DNA of 64,000 nt from SIG351 sp045627045 (GCA_045627045.1 JAZQMY010000025.1:1-64000); one strand, 5' to 3'. Numbered from the stretch's first letter, positions 1-8,119 are shown. Program-made: numbers and translations. Notes: generated by a model from the sequence alone, not told the origin.

Positions 1-111
1 CCGGTGCCCAAATACGATGGTCAATTAACACCTACAGAATACAGATATTCACATTGGGAAGCAAGAAGCACGGACTACAATGTTTTTAAGATCGAAGGAG
101 TATATTGTTGA
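1..111 (+). CDS. phage protein, C-terminal fragment
   Basis: Frame 1 is open from the first base and reads 36 codons to a TGA at 109-111, ending in KIEGVYC. Its start lies outside the window. The TGA overlaps the TTG start of the next gene, and AAGGAG at 95-100 serves that gene. The tight coupling to a tail gene and the downstream lysis genes suggests a phage structural protein, perhaps a distal tail or upper baseplate component. The fragment itself has no motif I recognise. Confidence 0.6.
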   Translation, partial: PVPKYDGQLTPTEYRYSHWEARSTDYNVFKIEGVYC

Positions 112-1547
112 GCAATTTTCCAATTTTAAGAGTTAAGGATGAACTTGGCTTTTGGCACGAAATAGCCGCAATCAAGGGTGATAAGGGTGACACAGGAGGT
201 GTTTCTTCCGTTGATGGGAAAACAGGAAGTGTTATCCTTGATACAGTGAGCGCAGCAAAACAGCTGTTGTCAAGCCAGTATATAGAAGAATATACGCCTT
301 ACATTAGGCGTGAGTCTCCGTATTCAAGTTTAGTTTCTGATGAGCTTGTCGGATGTACGATTGGTTGGAATCAGCTGTTGCAGAACGCATGGTATCAAAG
401 TTTTGCAAACTCCCATAACAACAAGAGCGGTTTAACAATCACAAAAAACGCTGATTTTTCAGTCCACATTCAGGGCACAACATCGGCGCAGTTTAAAAAT
501 TATACAGATTGCACAGCTAACTATATTAACGGACATCAGTATTTGATTATCGCTGATAAGTCGGATGATGTGCAGGTGTTTAACGGTTATAACGGAACAT
601 ATGCCGATTCTATCGTAACATATAATAACACATCACAGACAAGACTTAATCACCTATATGTTCAGATTGCGAATGGAAAAAACGTAAATACAGATTTGTA
701 CATCAGTATAGTAGATCTCACAGAGTGCCTCGGAGCAAATGTAGCTAATAGATTAAAAGCTATGGGCGCAGACGGTGTTGCGTGGTGCAGGGAATGGCTC
801 ACATCGGCAAAACATTCTTATTGTGCATTGACCAATTTGTCAACCAGAGCGGCGAAAAAGAGAGTCACGAAAAACGGAAAAACCATTGAGTATCCGTTTG
901 ATTTGAGCGTTGAGCTAAAGGGATGTCTCTACCTTGACAACAACAACATTCGTGCCGCAGGAGACACATACAATGCAGACGGAACAGTTACACGGAATTA
1001 TGCGGTTGTAGACTTGGGAGCAAAGAATTGGACGGATTCAGGAAACAGCAGATATTTTTGCTATGAATCAACGGCAGAGGATGGTCAGCAGAGAATTGCA
1101 AGAGTTTTCTGCCCGGCGTACGCATCAATAAGTCCTGCGGATTGGTACTCACAGACGAGAGGAATAACGCTCGGTATGACCGGATATTCGGGCAATGGCA
1201 GAATTCTCATCTGCGATCCCGATGCAGGCTCTGCGGCAAATTTGAAAGCCTCTTTGAACGGTGTTTACCTTGTATATCCGCTTAAAACACCAACAACAGA
1301 ACAGGCAAACGCTTTTGCCGAGGCAATGATATGCGGCATAGAGGAATTTGTTGACGGAGGAATACTTTCAGAAACGCGAGATGTTCCGGTCCCGGTAGGA
1401 CACAATTCGAAATATTACAGAGATCTCCGCCGGGCGATAGAAAATATCCCCGAAGCACCGAGCGCAAACGGAACGTATCTGCTACGCTGCGTTGTTTCTG
1501 ATGGAGTAGTGACTTATGGTTGGATATCAAGCGAGGTGTACACATGA
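108..1547 (+). CDS. prophage tail fibre / receptor-binding-like protein
   Basis: A protein of about 479 residues with no signal peptide or membrane segment. The N-terminus (about 20-35) has a short collagen-like stretch, KGDKGDTGG, followed by DGKTGSV, typical of phage tail tip and fibre proteins. The middle (about 85-215) looks like a beta-rich carbohydrate-binding module with VGCTIGWNQLLQNAW and TSAQFKNYT. The C-terminus is rich in Gly, Asn and Tyr. TTG codons lie at 105 and 108; 108 is preferred because AAGGAG at 95-100 is then 7 bases away. The gene overlaps both neighbours by a few bases, so it belongs to the late phage operon. Its role as an adsorption protein is inferred from position and composition. 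Confidence 0.6.
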   Translation: MSNFPILRVKDELGFWHEIAAIKGDKGDTGGVSSVDGKTGSVILDTVSAAKQLLSSQYIEEYTPYIRRESPYSSLVSDELVGCTIGWNQLLQNAWYQSFANSHNNKSGLTITKNADFSVHIQGTTSAQFKNYTDCTANYINGHQYLIIADKSDDVQVFNGYNGTYADSIVTYNNTSQTRLNHLYVQIANGKNVNTDLYISIVDLTECLGANVANRLKAMGADGVAWCREWLTSAKHSYCALTNLSTRAAKKRVTKNGKTIEYPFDLSVELKGCLYLDNNNIRAAGDTYNADGTVTRNYAVVDLGAKNWTDSGNSRYFCYESTAEDGQQRIARVFCPAYASISPADWYSQTRGITLGMTGYSGNGRILICDPDAGSAANLKASLNGVYLVYPLKTPTTEQANAFAEAMICGIEEFVDGGILSETRDVPVPVGHNSKYYRDLRRAIENIPEAPSANGTYLLRCVVSDGVVTYGWISSEVYT

Positions 1548-1903
1548 GCGAGACCGCAAAAATAATTATATCGGTCATTGTTGCTTTTATGTCATGTACA
1601 GGTTTCTACACACTCGTTGAATTTTTGATTCGACGCCGAGACAAAAAAACAGAGACCAGGCTTGGAATTTCGAAAGACGTTAAGAATATTATTGCAAGGC
1701 AGAATGAACTTGAGCTTGATAATAAACGTACGCAACTTCTGCTTTTGATGAAGGAATATCCAATGGGCACGAACGAAATACTCACTGTTGCTCAATATTA
1801 TTTTTGTCAATTAAATGGGGACTGGTATATGTATTCGATTTTTTGTCAATGGCTCAAAGAAAATGAAATTGAACGGCCTATATGGCTCAAGGAGGAAAAA
1901 TGA
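1544..1903 (+). CDS. small single-pass prophage membrane protein
   Basis: 119 residues. A hydrophobic segment at about 6-27 is followed by a basic stretch, RRRDKKTETR, then a charged, probably helical region (about 45-70) and a Trp/Tyr-rich C-terminus. The ATG at 1544 overlaps the stop of the fibre gene as ATGA, with GAGGTG just upstream; a TTG at 1520 would lie deeper in the previous gene and is less likely. It sits between the fibre gene and the endolysin, where phages often encode accessory lysis or spanin-like membrane proteins. I do not recognise the family, so that role is only a guess from position. Confidence 0.6.
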   Translation: MSETAKIIISVIVAFMSCTGFYTLVEFLIRRRDKKTETRLGISKDVKNIIARQNELELDNKRTQLLLLMKEYPMGTNEILTVAQYYFCQLNGDWYMYSIFCQWLKENEIERPIWLKEEK

Positions 1904-2547
1904 GCAATTCTATTTATGTTTCTTACACAAAGTTATCACCGAATTGTGATAAACCAAGAAATCATATTGTCGATAAAATCACAATTCATCACACTGGATG
2001 TGTCAACGCATCACTTGTTGGGCTTGGAAATGGATTTATAAGCAGAAAAGCGTCCGCAAATTATGGCATAGATGTAAATGGCAATGTCGGATTGTATGTA
2101 GAAGAAGCTGATCGTGCTTGGACGTCAGGCAACCCTGATAATGATAATAGGGCTATCACTATTGAAATAGCAAACGACGGGAATGCTTCAACAAATTGGC
2201 ATGTCTCCGATGCCTCGATCGAATCTTGTATCAAGCTTTGCGTTGATATATGTCAGCGTAACAGAATTGAAAAAATCAATTATACGGGTAACAAAGACGG
2301 TAATCTGACTATGCACAGCATGTTTCAGGCCACTGCTTGCCCAGGGCCATATCTGAAAAGTAAATTTTCGTACATAGCGGACGAAATAAACAAGCGTCTT
2401 GAGACAGCAAGGAAGGCAAAGAATAAAATGTACCACATTGTTTTCAAATCGTTTGAAGATGCATTAGAAGCCGAGAAATTTAAGACTTCACTTGAATATA
2501 TAGGTGCAAGTGACGTTGAAATCAAGGAGGTTGAATATGAACAGTAA
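1900..2547 (+). CDS. N-acetylmuramoyl-L-alanine amidase (phage endolysin)
   Basis: 215 residues. An Amidase_2 (PGRP-like) zinc domain fills about 15-155: IHHTG gives the first zinc His, and TMHSMFQATACPGPYL gives the second His and the Cys ligand. It would cut the bond between N-acetylmuramic acid and L-Ala in host peptidoglycan at lysis. The C-terminal 45 residues (YHIVFKSFEDALEAEKF...) resemble a SPOR-like wall-binding repeat. ATG 1900 overlaps the previous stop as ATGA and has AAGGAGG five bases upstream; an in-frame ATG at 1882 is less likely. There is no signal peptide, so export depends on the holin encoded next. Confidence 0.9.
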   Translation: MSNSIYVSYTKLSPNCDKPRNHIVDKITIHHTGCVNASLVGLGNGFISRKASANYGIDVNGNVGLYVEEADRAWTSGNPDNDNRAITIEIANDGNASTNWHVSDASIESCIKLCVDICQRNRIEKINYTGNKDGNLTMHSMFQATACPGPYLKSKFSYIADEINKRLETARKAKNKMYHIVFKSFEDALEAEKFKTSLEYIGASDVEIKEVEYEQ

Positions 2548-2749
2548 GTTCTCAATATGGATTAAAGCAGCAGGTGTCAGAGCAATAAGAACCGTTGCTC
2601 AGACAGCAGCTGCAACAATAGGCACATCAGTGCTTTTGTCGGAAGTCAATTGGTTGGCAGTTGTGTCAGCATCCGTGCTTGCAGGCATTTTATCTATCCT
2701 AATGAGTATTTCCGGCCTTCCGGAAATAAAAAATACGGAAGAGAAATGA
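2537..2749 (+). CDS. phage holin, r1t type
   Basis: 70 residues with two hydrophobic segments (about 14-34 and 41-62). The pattern RAIRTVAQTAAATIGT, SEVNW, SVLAGILSILMSISGLPE matches the small r1t-like holins of Firmicute phages. It should form membrane lesions that release the amidase. The ATG at 2537 lies inside the end of the amidase gene (11-base overlap), with AAGGAGG at 2524-2530; an upstream in-frame start at 2504 has no such site. It is the last prophage gene seen, and a terminator follows about 170 bases later. Confidence 0.85.
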   Translation: MNSKFSIWIKAAGVRAIRTVAQTAAATIGTSVLLSEVNWLAVVSASVLAGILSILMSISGLPEIKNTEEK

Positions 2750-2916
2750 CAACATAATTGACAACACAAGAAAAAATAAGTACAATTGTTTAACAAAATG
2801 ACTAGTATTTTGTGCCTGATATGCAATATAATAGTTGTGAATATTGCATATCAAATACTGAATAATGGATATCCGTATTCTCAAGAAATAATTAAAACTC
2901 GTTTAACGACTGATAG

Positions 2917-2952
2917 AAAAAGGCTGGAGAATCACTTCTTCAGCCTTTTTTT
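2917..2952 (+). terminator. intrinsic terminator after prophage lysis genes
   Basis: AAAAAGGCTG at about 2917-2926 pairs with CAGCCTTTTT at 2941-2950 around a loop of about 14 bases, followed by a T run. It would end the late prophage transcript. Confidence 0.7.
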
Positions 2953-3231
2953 GCTGCCTGTTTTCAGCTTTTGTTTTATGCCATTGCCGGATGATGAGTT
3001 TCTGAGAACAATGTCTTCCTGTTATTGAATCGGATTTATCTTCTGCCGGCTCAATTATCGGCTTCTTGCAAAAGTGAAAGCCGTAATCCGGGCCGAAAAA
3101 TACGGATCATTCAAAAATGCGGTGATTTCCGCATATACTGCGTTTGCAGATATCATTTTCTATCACTTGTTCGATATGTTTCAGAGCCTGACGTTCACTT
3201 TTCCTGAAAGCTTTTGGTTTGAGGCTATAAT
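2953..3231. other. prophage-host junction region without a convincing gene
   Basis: About 280 bases between the phage terminator and the mazF terminator. Short open stretches occur on both strands, but none has a ribosome-binding site or a recognisable motif. A minus-strand frame broken by one TGA (about 2960-3225) could be a gene remnant. The right attachment site of the prophage should lie here or just beyond, but its partner copy is outside the window, so no att core can be named. Confidence 0.4.
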
Positions 3232-3275
3232 AAAAAAGACAAACCGCAGAATATGATTTGCCTTTTTGACTATTT
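3232..3275 (-). terminator. intrinsic terminator of the ttcA-mazF operon
   Basis: Read on the minus strand: AAAAAGGCAAAT, a loop, then TTTGTCTTTTTT. The stem is complete when one G-U pair is allowed, and the T run lies on the minus-strand side. It follows mazF. Confidence 0.65.
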
Positions 3276-3289
3276 ATATATAATTTATA

Positions 3290-3670
3290 TCAATTTCCGA
3301 GTCCGAGGCTGATTGACATGGCGTTATTAATTTTTTCCATGTTTTCAGGCCCGACAAAGCCCACAAGATCCTGCAGGCGGCGCTTATCGATTGTCCTGAG
3401 CTGTTCCAGAAGCACCACGGAATCCTTGTTAAGACCGAATTCCGTTGCTGAAAGCTCAATATGTGTCGGAAGCTTTGATTTGTTTATCTGTGAAGTTATC
3501 GCCGAAACGATAACGGTAGGGCTGTATTTATTTCCTACGTCATTCTGCACCACAAGAACAGGCCTCAATCCGCCCTGTTCCGAACCCACCACAGGTGAGA
3601 GGTCGGCATAATAGATTTCACCCCGTCTGACAGTATCAAAGCCCCTTTGCGTATCGTTTGCGTTTTTCAA
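3290..3670 (-). CDS. mazF: MazF-type endoribonuclease toxin (NdoA/EndoA-like)
   Basis: 126 residues of the PemK/MazF family. Signature stretches are RRGEIYYADLSPVVGSEQGG, RPVLVVQND, the SAITSQI segment carrying the conserved Thr, and LLEQLRTIDKRRL. The family cleaves single-stranded mRNA at short motifs and is held inactive by a MazE-type partner. The only in-frame start near the core is a TTG at 3670, with AAAGGAG about 12 bases upstream, which gives a 15-residue extension compared with Bacillus NdoA; the exact start is uncertain. It overlaps the upstream antitoxin-like gene by 35 bases. The nnr-antitoxin-mazF order echoes the chromosomal ndoAI-ndoA locus of Bacillus. Confidence 0.93.
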   Translation of the reverse strand: MKNANDTQRGFDTVRRGEIYYADLSPVVGSEQGGLRPVLVVQNDVGNKYSPTVIVSAITSQINKSKLPTHIELSATEFGLNKDSVVLLEQLRTIDKRRLQDLVGFVGPENMEKINNAMSISLGLGN

Positions 3671-3950
3671 GGGATACGTCAGCTCCTTTCAAGTCTTCAA
3701 GTGAGAGCAGGTATTGCTCGTACATTAAAAATGATTCTTCCTCTGATGGAAAGAATTCTTCCGTTAAGTCAAGCTCCGTTTTTCTAATTTCATCATATCC
3801 TGCCTTCAGCCTCTCCTGAGGAATAAGAAGCAGTTTGTTTCGTGAAATAAAGCCTGACAGCTTTTCGATAAATCTGCCGACATCCGTTCGGTCAGAAAAA
3901 AGAAGCTCATCATCCGATGAAATATAGTTCTGTTCCTTTGCGGGATACAT
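3636..3950 (-). CDS. atypical MazE/NdoAI-like antitoxin candidate
   Basis: 104 residues, acidic, directly upstream of mazF and overlapping it by 35 bases. GGAGGTG precedes the ATG by about nine bases. The C-terminal half (about 48-85: LKAGYDEIRKTELDL, then EEESFLMYEQYL) resembles the toxin-wrapping tail of NdoAI-type antitoxins. The N-terminal half does not show the ribbon-helix-helix pattern expected of NdoAI and instead reads FIEKLSGFISRNKLLLIPQ. Function as the MazF antitoxin is inferred from position, size and the tail; DNA binding is not evident. It could alternatively be an unrelated co-operonic protein. Confidence 0.6.
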   Translation of the reverse strand: MYPAKEQNYISSDDELLFSDRTDVGRFIEKLSGFISRNKLLLIPQERLKAGYDEIRKTELDLTEEFFPSEEESFLMYEQYLLSLEDLKGADVSLEKRKRYAKGL

Positions 3951-4000
3951 TTTGAATTCACCTCCGCTTCAGTTCATTCTATTCATCGGGCAGAAAATGT

Positions 4001-5527
4001 TTACACGAGAAGCCTGAACACCGCCGGAATTGAATTCAGTGTATCCGTAGGCGTAAGCGATGCTTCACCGGTAACCTTTGCTGCAAGCTCTGCGGCTCTG
4101 CCATTTATATAGCCGCCGAGAAACGCCGCTTCAAACGGAGGATAATTCTGTGAAAGGAGGGAACCGATAAGACCTGAAAGAACGTCGCCGCTTCCGCCTG
4201 TTGCCATTCCGGAATTGCCCGTAACATTGAATATCACTCTTCCGTCAGGTGAAGCAATAACCGTAATATAATTCTTCAGCACAACAACGCAGTTATATTT
4301 CTCTGCAAAATCAAGTGCGGTTTCCTTCTGATGCTCTGTAATTTCGGCAATTGTTTTGCCGCAAAGCCTTGACATTTCGCCTATGTGAGGCGTAATCACC
4401 ACACGTCCCTCTGCTGATTTCAGGCATTCGGGGTTTTGAGCAATGCAATTAAGGCCGTCTGCATCAATTATAACGTTTCCGGTGAAGGTTTTAAGAATTT
4501 CAGGGATAAAAACTGACGCTTCACAGTTTCTTGAGAGACCGGGACCGATGACCAATGAAGTCTTAGTGTCTGCAAAATCATAAAGCTCCTTTGAAGCGCT
4601 GATCGCCTTATTCTTTGTTTCAGGGACTTTAATCTTTATCTGTTCTGTAAGCTTTTTCTCAAATACTTCGCCGAGGCTTTCAGGAACGGCAACGTAAATC
4701 AGTCCGGCGCCGCTCTTCAATGCCGAATCAGCCGCGAGGCACGCCGCACCCGTCATTCCTTCGGAGCCTGCAATAATTCCGAGTCTGCCGTAATCGCCTT
4801 TATGCGATGCAGGCTTGCGGCAATGGATCAGCTTCTTTATCTCTTTATCCGTATACACCGCTTTATAGCCCGTCAGTTCATCGTAAACAGCTTCAGGGAT
4901 AGAAATAGGGCAGATAACCATATTGTCAAAATAGCTTCTTGCAGGGTAAAACAGAAGCCCTTCCTTGACTGTTCCGAGCACAATAAGTGTGTCCGCTTTT
5001 ACGGCGCCGTTTGAAGCGAGACCTGTTTCGGCATCCACGCCGGAGGGAACATCAACAGAAATAACAGTCTTGCCTGATTTATTTATCAGCTCCGCAAGTT
5101 CTCGTGTTTCTTCGTTCAGTCCGCCTTTAAGTCCCGTTCCTGCAATGCAGTCAACGATGATTCCCGAGTCAAGAAGCGCTTCAAGAAGCTCACTTCTGCC
5201 TGCCGAGAGAACATAGCCTATTCCGAGCGCATCAGCCGCAAGATAATTTTCTCTCACCGCATCCTTCATTTTGTTTTCAGAACAAAGTGAAACGATCTGC
5301 ACCTTATAGCCTTCGGCAAAAAGGATTCTTGCCGCTGACCAGCCGTCGCCGCCGTTATTTCCCGAGCCTGTCACAAATACGATTTTTCCTGCATCAGGAT
5401 ATTTCTCCATAATATGGGAAGCTATAGCATATCCCGCATTTTCCATAAGCACCCTCACGGGCATCATGTATTTTTCAGACATCAGTCTGTCAATTTCATT
5501 CATTTCTTTCGGAGTTACTACTCTCAT
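4001..5527 (-). CDS. nnr: bifunctional NAD(P)H-hydrate repair enzyme (epimerase + ADP-dependent dehydratase)
   Basis: 508 residues with two domains. The N-terminal YjeF_N epimerase (about 1-210) has TGSGNNGGDGW and VDVPSGVDAETG. The C-terminal carbohydrate-kinase-like dehydratase (about 225-505) has KGDYGRLGIIAGS, ITPHIGEMSRL and NSGMATGGSGDVLSGL. Together they restore damaged NADHX and NADPHX in the cytoplasm. The ATG at 5527 is chosen because AAAGGAAA lies just upstream; an in-frame start at 5599 would extend it by 24 residues without a good site. It sits between the radical SAM gene and the antitoxin-mazF pair, as in many Firmicutes. Confidence 0.93.
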   Translation of the reverse strand: MRVVTPKEMNEIDRLMSEKYMMPVRVLMENAGYAIASHIMEKYPDAGKIVFVTGSGNNGGDGWSAARILFAEGYKVQIVSLCSENKMKDAVRENYLAADALGIGYVLSAGRSELLEALLDSGIIVDCIAGTGLKGGLNEETRELAELINKSGKTVISVDVPSGVDAETGLASNGAVKADTLIVLGTVKEGLLFYPARSYFDNMVICPISIPEAVYDELTGYKAVYTDKEIKKLIHCRKPASHKGDYGRLGIIAGSEGMTGAACLAADSALKSGAGLIYVAVPESLGEVFEKKLTEQIKIKVPETKNKAISASKELYDFADTKTSLVIGPGLSRNCEASVFIPEILKTFTGNVIIDADGLNCIAQNPECLKSAEGRVVITPHIGEMSRLCGKTIAEITEHQKETALDFAEKYNCVVVLKNYITVIASPDGRVIFNVTGNSGMATGGSGDVLSGLIGSLLSQNYPPFEAAFLGGYINGRAAELAAKVTGEASLTPTDTLNSIPAVFRLLV

Positions 5528-5600
5528 GATATGATTTCCTTTCGTTATGTTTTGCCGGCAGATATATTTTTGACACTCGGAGAAGAATATATTCAACAAG

Positions 5601-6503
5601 TTACTTTTTTATTTTGCATCCCTGATAATAGTTTTTTGCCGCCATCAGCTTATCAATGGTATTAAGGACATTTCTCTTGTCTTTCGTCCATTCGGGAGCT
5701 TCAAGAGTGTCCTTTTTTCCGTCGCCTGTAAGTCTGTGAATAACCACGTTCTCCGGAATTATGGCAAGTGCTTCCGTCACAAGATCTGAATATTCTTCAA
5801 GAGAAAGGCATTCAAACGGATGCTCCTTGTAATAAAAATAAAGCGGTGCGTTCCTGTCAATATAAAGCATATGCAACTTGATGCCCGAAGCACCTGCTTT
5901 TACGGCGAATCGGACAGTCTCAAGCATTTCTTCCTTTGTTTCCCATGGAAAGCCGAAAATAATATGAACAACAAACGGTATGCCTGCCGCAGAAAGTTTT
6001 CCGGCGGCTTCAAGAAAAACAGAATTGTCATAGCCTCTGTTGATTTTATCCGCACAGGATACAGTCTGGAGACCAAGCTCCACCCACAAAGGACAGGAAT
6101 AGCTTTTAAGGAGACCTATTACGTCATCACCCAGGCAGTCAGGCCTCGTTGCAATATCAAGCGCAAAACACCCGGCGGATAAAGCTTCATCGTATTTTGC
6201 TTTTAATTCATCAATCGGAGCATAGGTGTTTGAATAATTTTGAAAATAAGCGATATACTTGTCCGTTTTCCATTTGGACATTAGTTTTTTCTGGTATTCG
6301 ATCTGCTCGGTGATCGTCGAACCTTTTTCGGGTGAGCCTGAAAATTCGCCGCTACCCGATTCGGTGCAGAAAATACAGCCTTTGCCGTTTTTTCTGTTAG
6401 GACAGGAAAAGCCTCCGTCAATCGAAAGCTTTGCGACCTTTGAGCCGTAAAGGCGTTTCATTTCGTAGTCAAAGGTTCTGTATCTTTTTCCTTCGGCAAA
6501 CAT
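5601..6503 (-). CDS. YhcC-family radical SAM protein
   Basis: 300 residues of the TIGR01212/YhcC radical SAM family. The iron-sulfur cysteines are in FSCPNRKNGKGCIFC, the family's wider-spaced variant of CxxxCxxC. Other markers are IAYFQNYSNTYAP, TRPDCL and VELGLQT. The barrel covers about 20-260. Members bind S-adenosylmethionine and a 4Fe-4S cluster; the substrate is not established, though tRNA-related roles have been suggested. It lies two bases downstream of trmL in a tRNA-modification-rich operon, which fits that idea without proving it. Confidence 0.88.
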   Translation of the reverse strand: MFAEGKRYRTFDYEMKRLYGSKVAKLSIDGGFSCPNRKNGKGCIFCTESGSGEFSGSPEKGSTITEQIEYQKKLMSKWKTDKYIAYFQNYSNTYAPIDELKAKYDEALSAGCFALDIATRPDCLGDDVIGLLKSYSCPLWVELGLQTVSCADKINRGYDNSVFLEAAGKLSAAGIPFVVHIIFGFPWETKEEMLETVRFAVKAGASGIKLHMLYIDRNAPLYFYYKEHPFECLSLEEYSDLVTEALAIIPENVVIHRLTGDGKKDTLEAPEWTKDKRNVLNTIDKLMAAKNYYQGCKIKK

Positions 6504-6504
6504 A

Positions 6505-6996
6505 TCAGTATTTTGTCAGATGACCTTCTTCAAGAAGTCCCTGAAAGCCGGTCTGTCTTGCGGCATCATAAGCAATTATTGCAACCGCATTTGAAAGATT
6601 GAGCGATCTTGCATCCTTGAACATGGGAATTCTGATGCATCTGTCATAATTATCAAAAAGAAGCTTTTCATCAAGTCCCTTTGTCTCCCTGCCGAAAACA
6701 AGCCAGATGTCCCCGGATTCGGAATACTCGGCATCGCAATAATTCTGCTTTGCCTTTGTGGTGCAGTAGTACATCATTTTTTGATCATATTTGCTGAAAA
6801 AATCATCCGAAGACGGATAATATGAAATATCTACCATATTCCAGTAATCAAGCCCCGCACGTTTTACGTGTTTTTCATCTATCGAAAAGCCGAGAGGGCC
6901 TACAAGATGAAGCTTTGCCTGAAGTGCGGCACAGGTACGGGCAATATTGCCGGTGTTCTGCGGTATTTCAGGCTCTATAAGAACAATATTGAGCAT
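6505..6996 (-). CDS. trmL: tRNA (cytidine/uridine-34-2'-O)-methyltransferase
   Basis: 163 residues, a single SPOUT domain of normal TrmL length. Motifs are NTGNIARTCAA at the start, VFGRETKGL (motif 2) and SLNLSNAVAIIAYDA (motif 3, the trefoil-knot SAM site). It methylates the ribose of the wobble base in certain leucine tRNAs. CCTCC on the plus strand shortly after 6996 gives a GGAGG site for the ATG. It lies between the ttcA-like gene (22-base gap) and yhcC (1-base gap), all transcribed together. Confidence 0.92.
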   Translation of the reverse strand: MLNIVLIEPEIPQNTGNIARTCAALQAKLHLVGPLGFSIDEKHVKRAGLDYWNMVDISYYPSSDDFFSKYDQKMMYYCTTKAKQNYCDAEYSESGDIWLVFGRETKGLDEKLLFDNYDRCIRIPMFKDARSLNLSNAVAIIAYDAARQTGFQGLLEEGHLTKY

Positions 6997-7018
6997 AATA
7001 TTTTTCCTCCTGAAGTTT

Positions 7019-7726
7019 TTACCAAAGATCCTGTGAATCCTTGTTTTTGAGTGCGGTAAGAACCCTTTCCTTGAAATCAGGATAAACCTTTATTATATTT
7101 CTTACCTGTTCTTTCATTTCTTCACGCTTAGTGACACCGTCCGCAGGACAGCCACTCTTGAAAACGGGGAGAGCATGACGCTTTGCGGCGCCTATAACAT
7201 CCATTTCACTTGCATAGACCATAGGTCTTATAACGTGAATGTTTTTTCTTTCCATATACGTTACAGGAGAGAAAGTGTGAAATCGTCCTTCAAATAGAAG
7301 GCTCATCATGAGCGTTTCAAGCACGTCATCAAAATGATGTCCGAGAGCGACCTTGTTGCATCCGAGCGAAATTGCCGCATTGTGAAGAGCTCCTCTTTTG
7401 AGATTTGAGCAGAGAGAGCAAGGATTCTGCTCGTTTCTTGCCTCAAAAACGATATTACCGATTTTCGTTTCAACGACCTCGTATTTGATATCGTTTGCAT
7501 CACAGAATCTCTTAAGTTCAGCCGTATCCGGATGAAACAATCCCATATCGAGAGTAACTCCGACAATATCATACTTGACCTTTGAAAAATACTGGTACAG
7601 GCGAAGCGCATACAAAAGAGTAATGCTGTCCTTTCCGCCTGACACACCCACGGCAATCCTGTCGCCGTCTTTTATCATACCGAAATCTTCGTCGGCACGC
7701 CTTATACAACCTAAAATTTTCTTCAT
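7019..7726 (-). CDS. ttcA: TtcA-like tRNA 2-thiocytidine synthetase (PP-loop ATPase)
   Basis: 235 residues. The PP-loop is VGVSGGKDS at about 28-36. NPCSLCSNLKRGAL at about 107-120 gives the CxxC typical of TtcA rather than TilS, and LGHHFDDVLET follows. The predicted role is ATP-dependent thiolation of cytidine 32 in tRNA using an iron-sulfur cluster. The third cluster Cys may be in FKSGCPADG. It is the first gene of the minus-strand operon, just downstream of a near-consensus promoter. Members of this family in Firmicutes are less studied, so the exact tRNA target is uncertain. Confidence 0.85.
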   Translation of the reverse strand: MKKILGCIRRADEDFGMIKDGDRIAVGVSGGKDSITLLYALRLYQYFSKVKYDIVGVTLDMGLFHPDTAELKRFCDANDIKYEVVETKIGNIVFEARNEQNPCSLCSNLKRGALHNAAISLGCNKVALGHHFDDVLETLMMSLLFEGRFHTFSPVTYMERKNIHVIRPMVYASEMDVIGAAKRHALPVFKSGCPADGVTKREEMKEQVRNIIKVYPDFKERVLTALKNKDSQDLW

Positions 7727-7752
7727 ATAAAGTCCTTTTTATATTTTGTTAT

Positions 7753-7781
7753 ATGATACACCACCAAAGCCCGTTTGTCAA
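7753..7781 (-). promoter_or_regulatory. sigma-A promoter of the ttcA-mazF operon
   Basis: On the minus strand TTGACA (7781-7776), a 17-base spacer, then TATCAT (7758-7753). It points at the ttcA-like start at 7726. Confidence 0.7.
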
Positions 7782-7845
7782 TATTTTATTTTGATATATA
7801 GTCGGATAAGGTAAAAAATAACGTTATTCGATCATTAGGGCACGA

Positions 7846-7890
7846 ATTATAGTGAATTATGAAATATTTGCTTTTATTATAGTGAATAAT
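7846..7890. repeat. 15-bp direct repeat upstream of spo0A
   Basis: ATTATAGTGAATTAT at 7846-7860 recurs as ATTATAGTGAATAAT at 7876-7890 (14 of 15 bases equal). The copies start exactly 30 bp apart, close to three helical turns, so a protein could bind both on one face. The region from 7782 to 7994 is otherwise AT-rich with no gene seen. Confidence 0.6.
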
Positions 7891-7947
7891 TTATAATAAT
7901 ATTATTTTATCTGATTTTGTAATTCTGAAATTATTCTGTAAATTTCC

Positions 7948-7954
7948 TTCGACA
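7948..7954 (-). promoter_or_regulatory. Spo0A-binding site (0A box) upstream of spo0A
   Basis: TTCGACA on the plus strand is TGTCGAA on the minus strand, a perfect match to the 0A box consensus TGNCGAA. It lies 41 bases before the -35 of the proposed spo0A promoter, as expected for autoregulation. Confidence 0.6.
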
Positions 7955-7994
7955 AATTATAACACAATAACTTGAAAAAATATATAAATACTAC

Positions 7995-8023
7995 TTGAAA
8001 TATTTAGAATTTTGTGTTATTAT
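7995..8023 (+). promoter_or_regulatory. sigma-A promoter of spo0A
   Basis: TTGAAA (7995-8000), a 17-base spacer, TATTAT (8018-8023). The 5' leader to the ATG at 8120 would be about 90 bases. No clear sigma-H promoter was found, although a weak AGGG...GAAT pair occurs at 7837-7857. Confidence 0.65.
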
Positions 8024-8119
8024 ATAGATGCTTGAAGCAAAGGGAAGAAACATTATGTTTTTTATAGCTTCTTGTTTTCAAAATGAAATAAACACATAAT
8101 TTAACGGAGGAAACGTTTT

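Noticed and set aside
2786..3256. Several short open frames between the holin gene and mazF
   Set aside because: They overlap one another and a terminator, lack ribosome sites and show no family motif.
7895..7906. AATAATATTATT palindrome upstream of spo0A
   Set aside because: It is a pure A/T palindrome in a very AT-rich stretch and is likely by chance.
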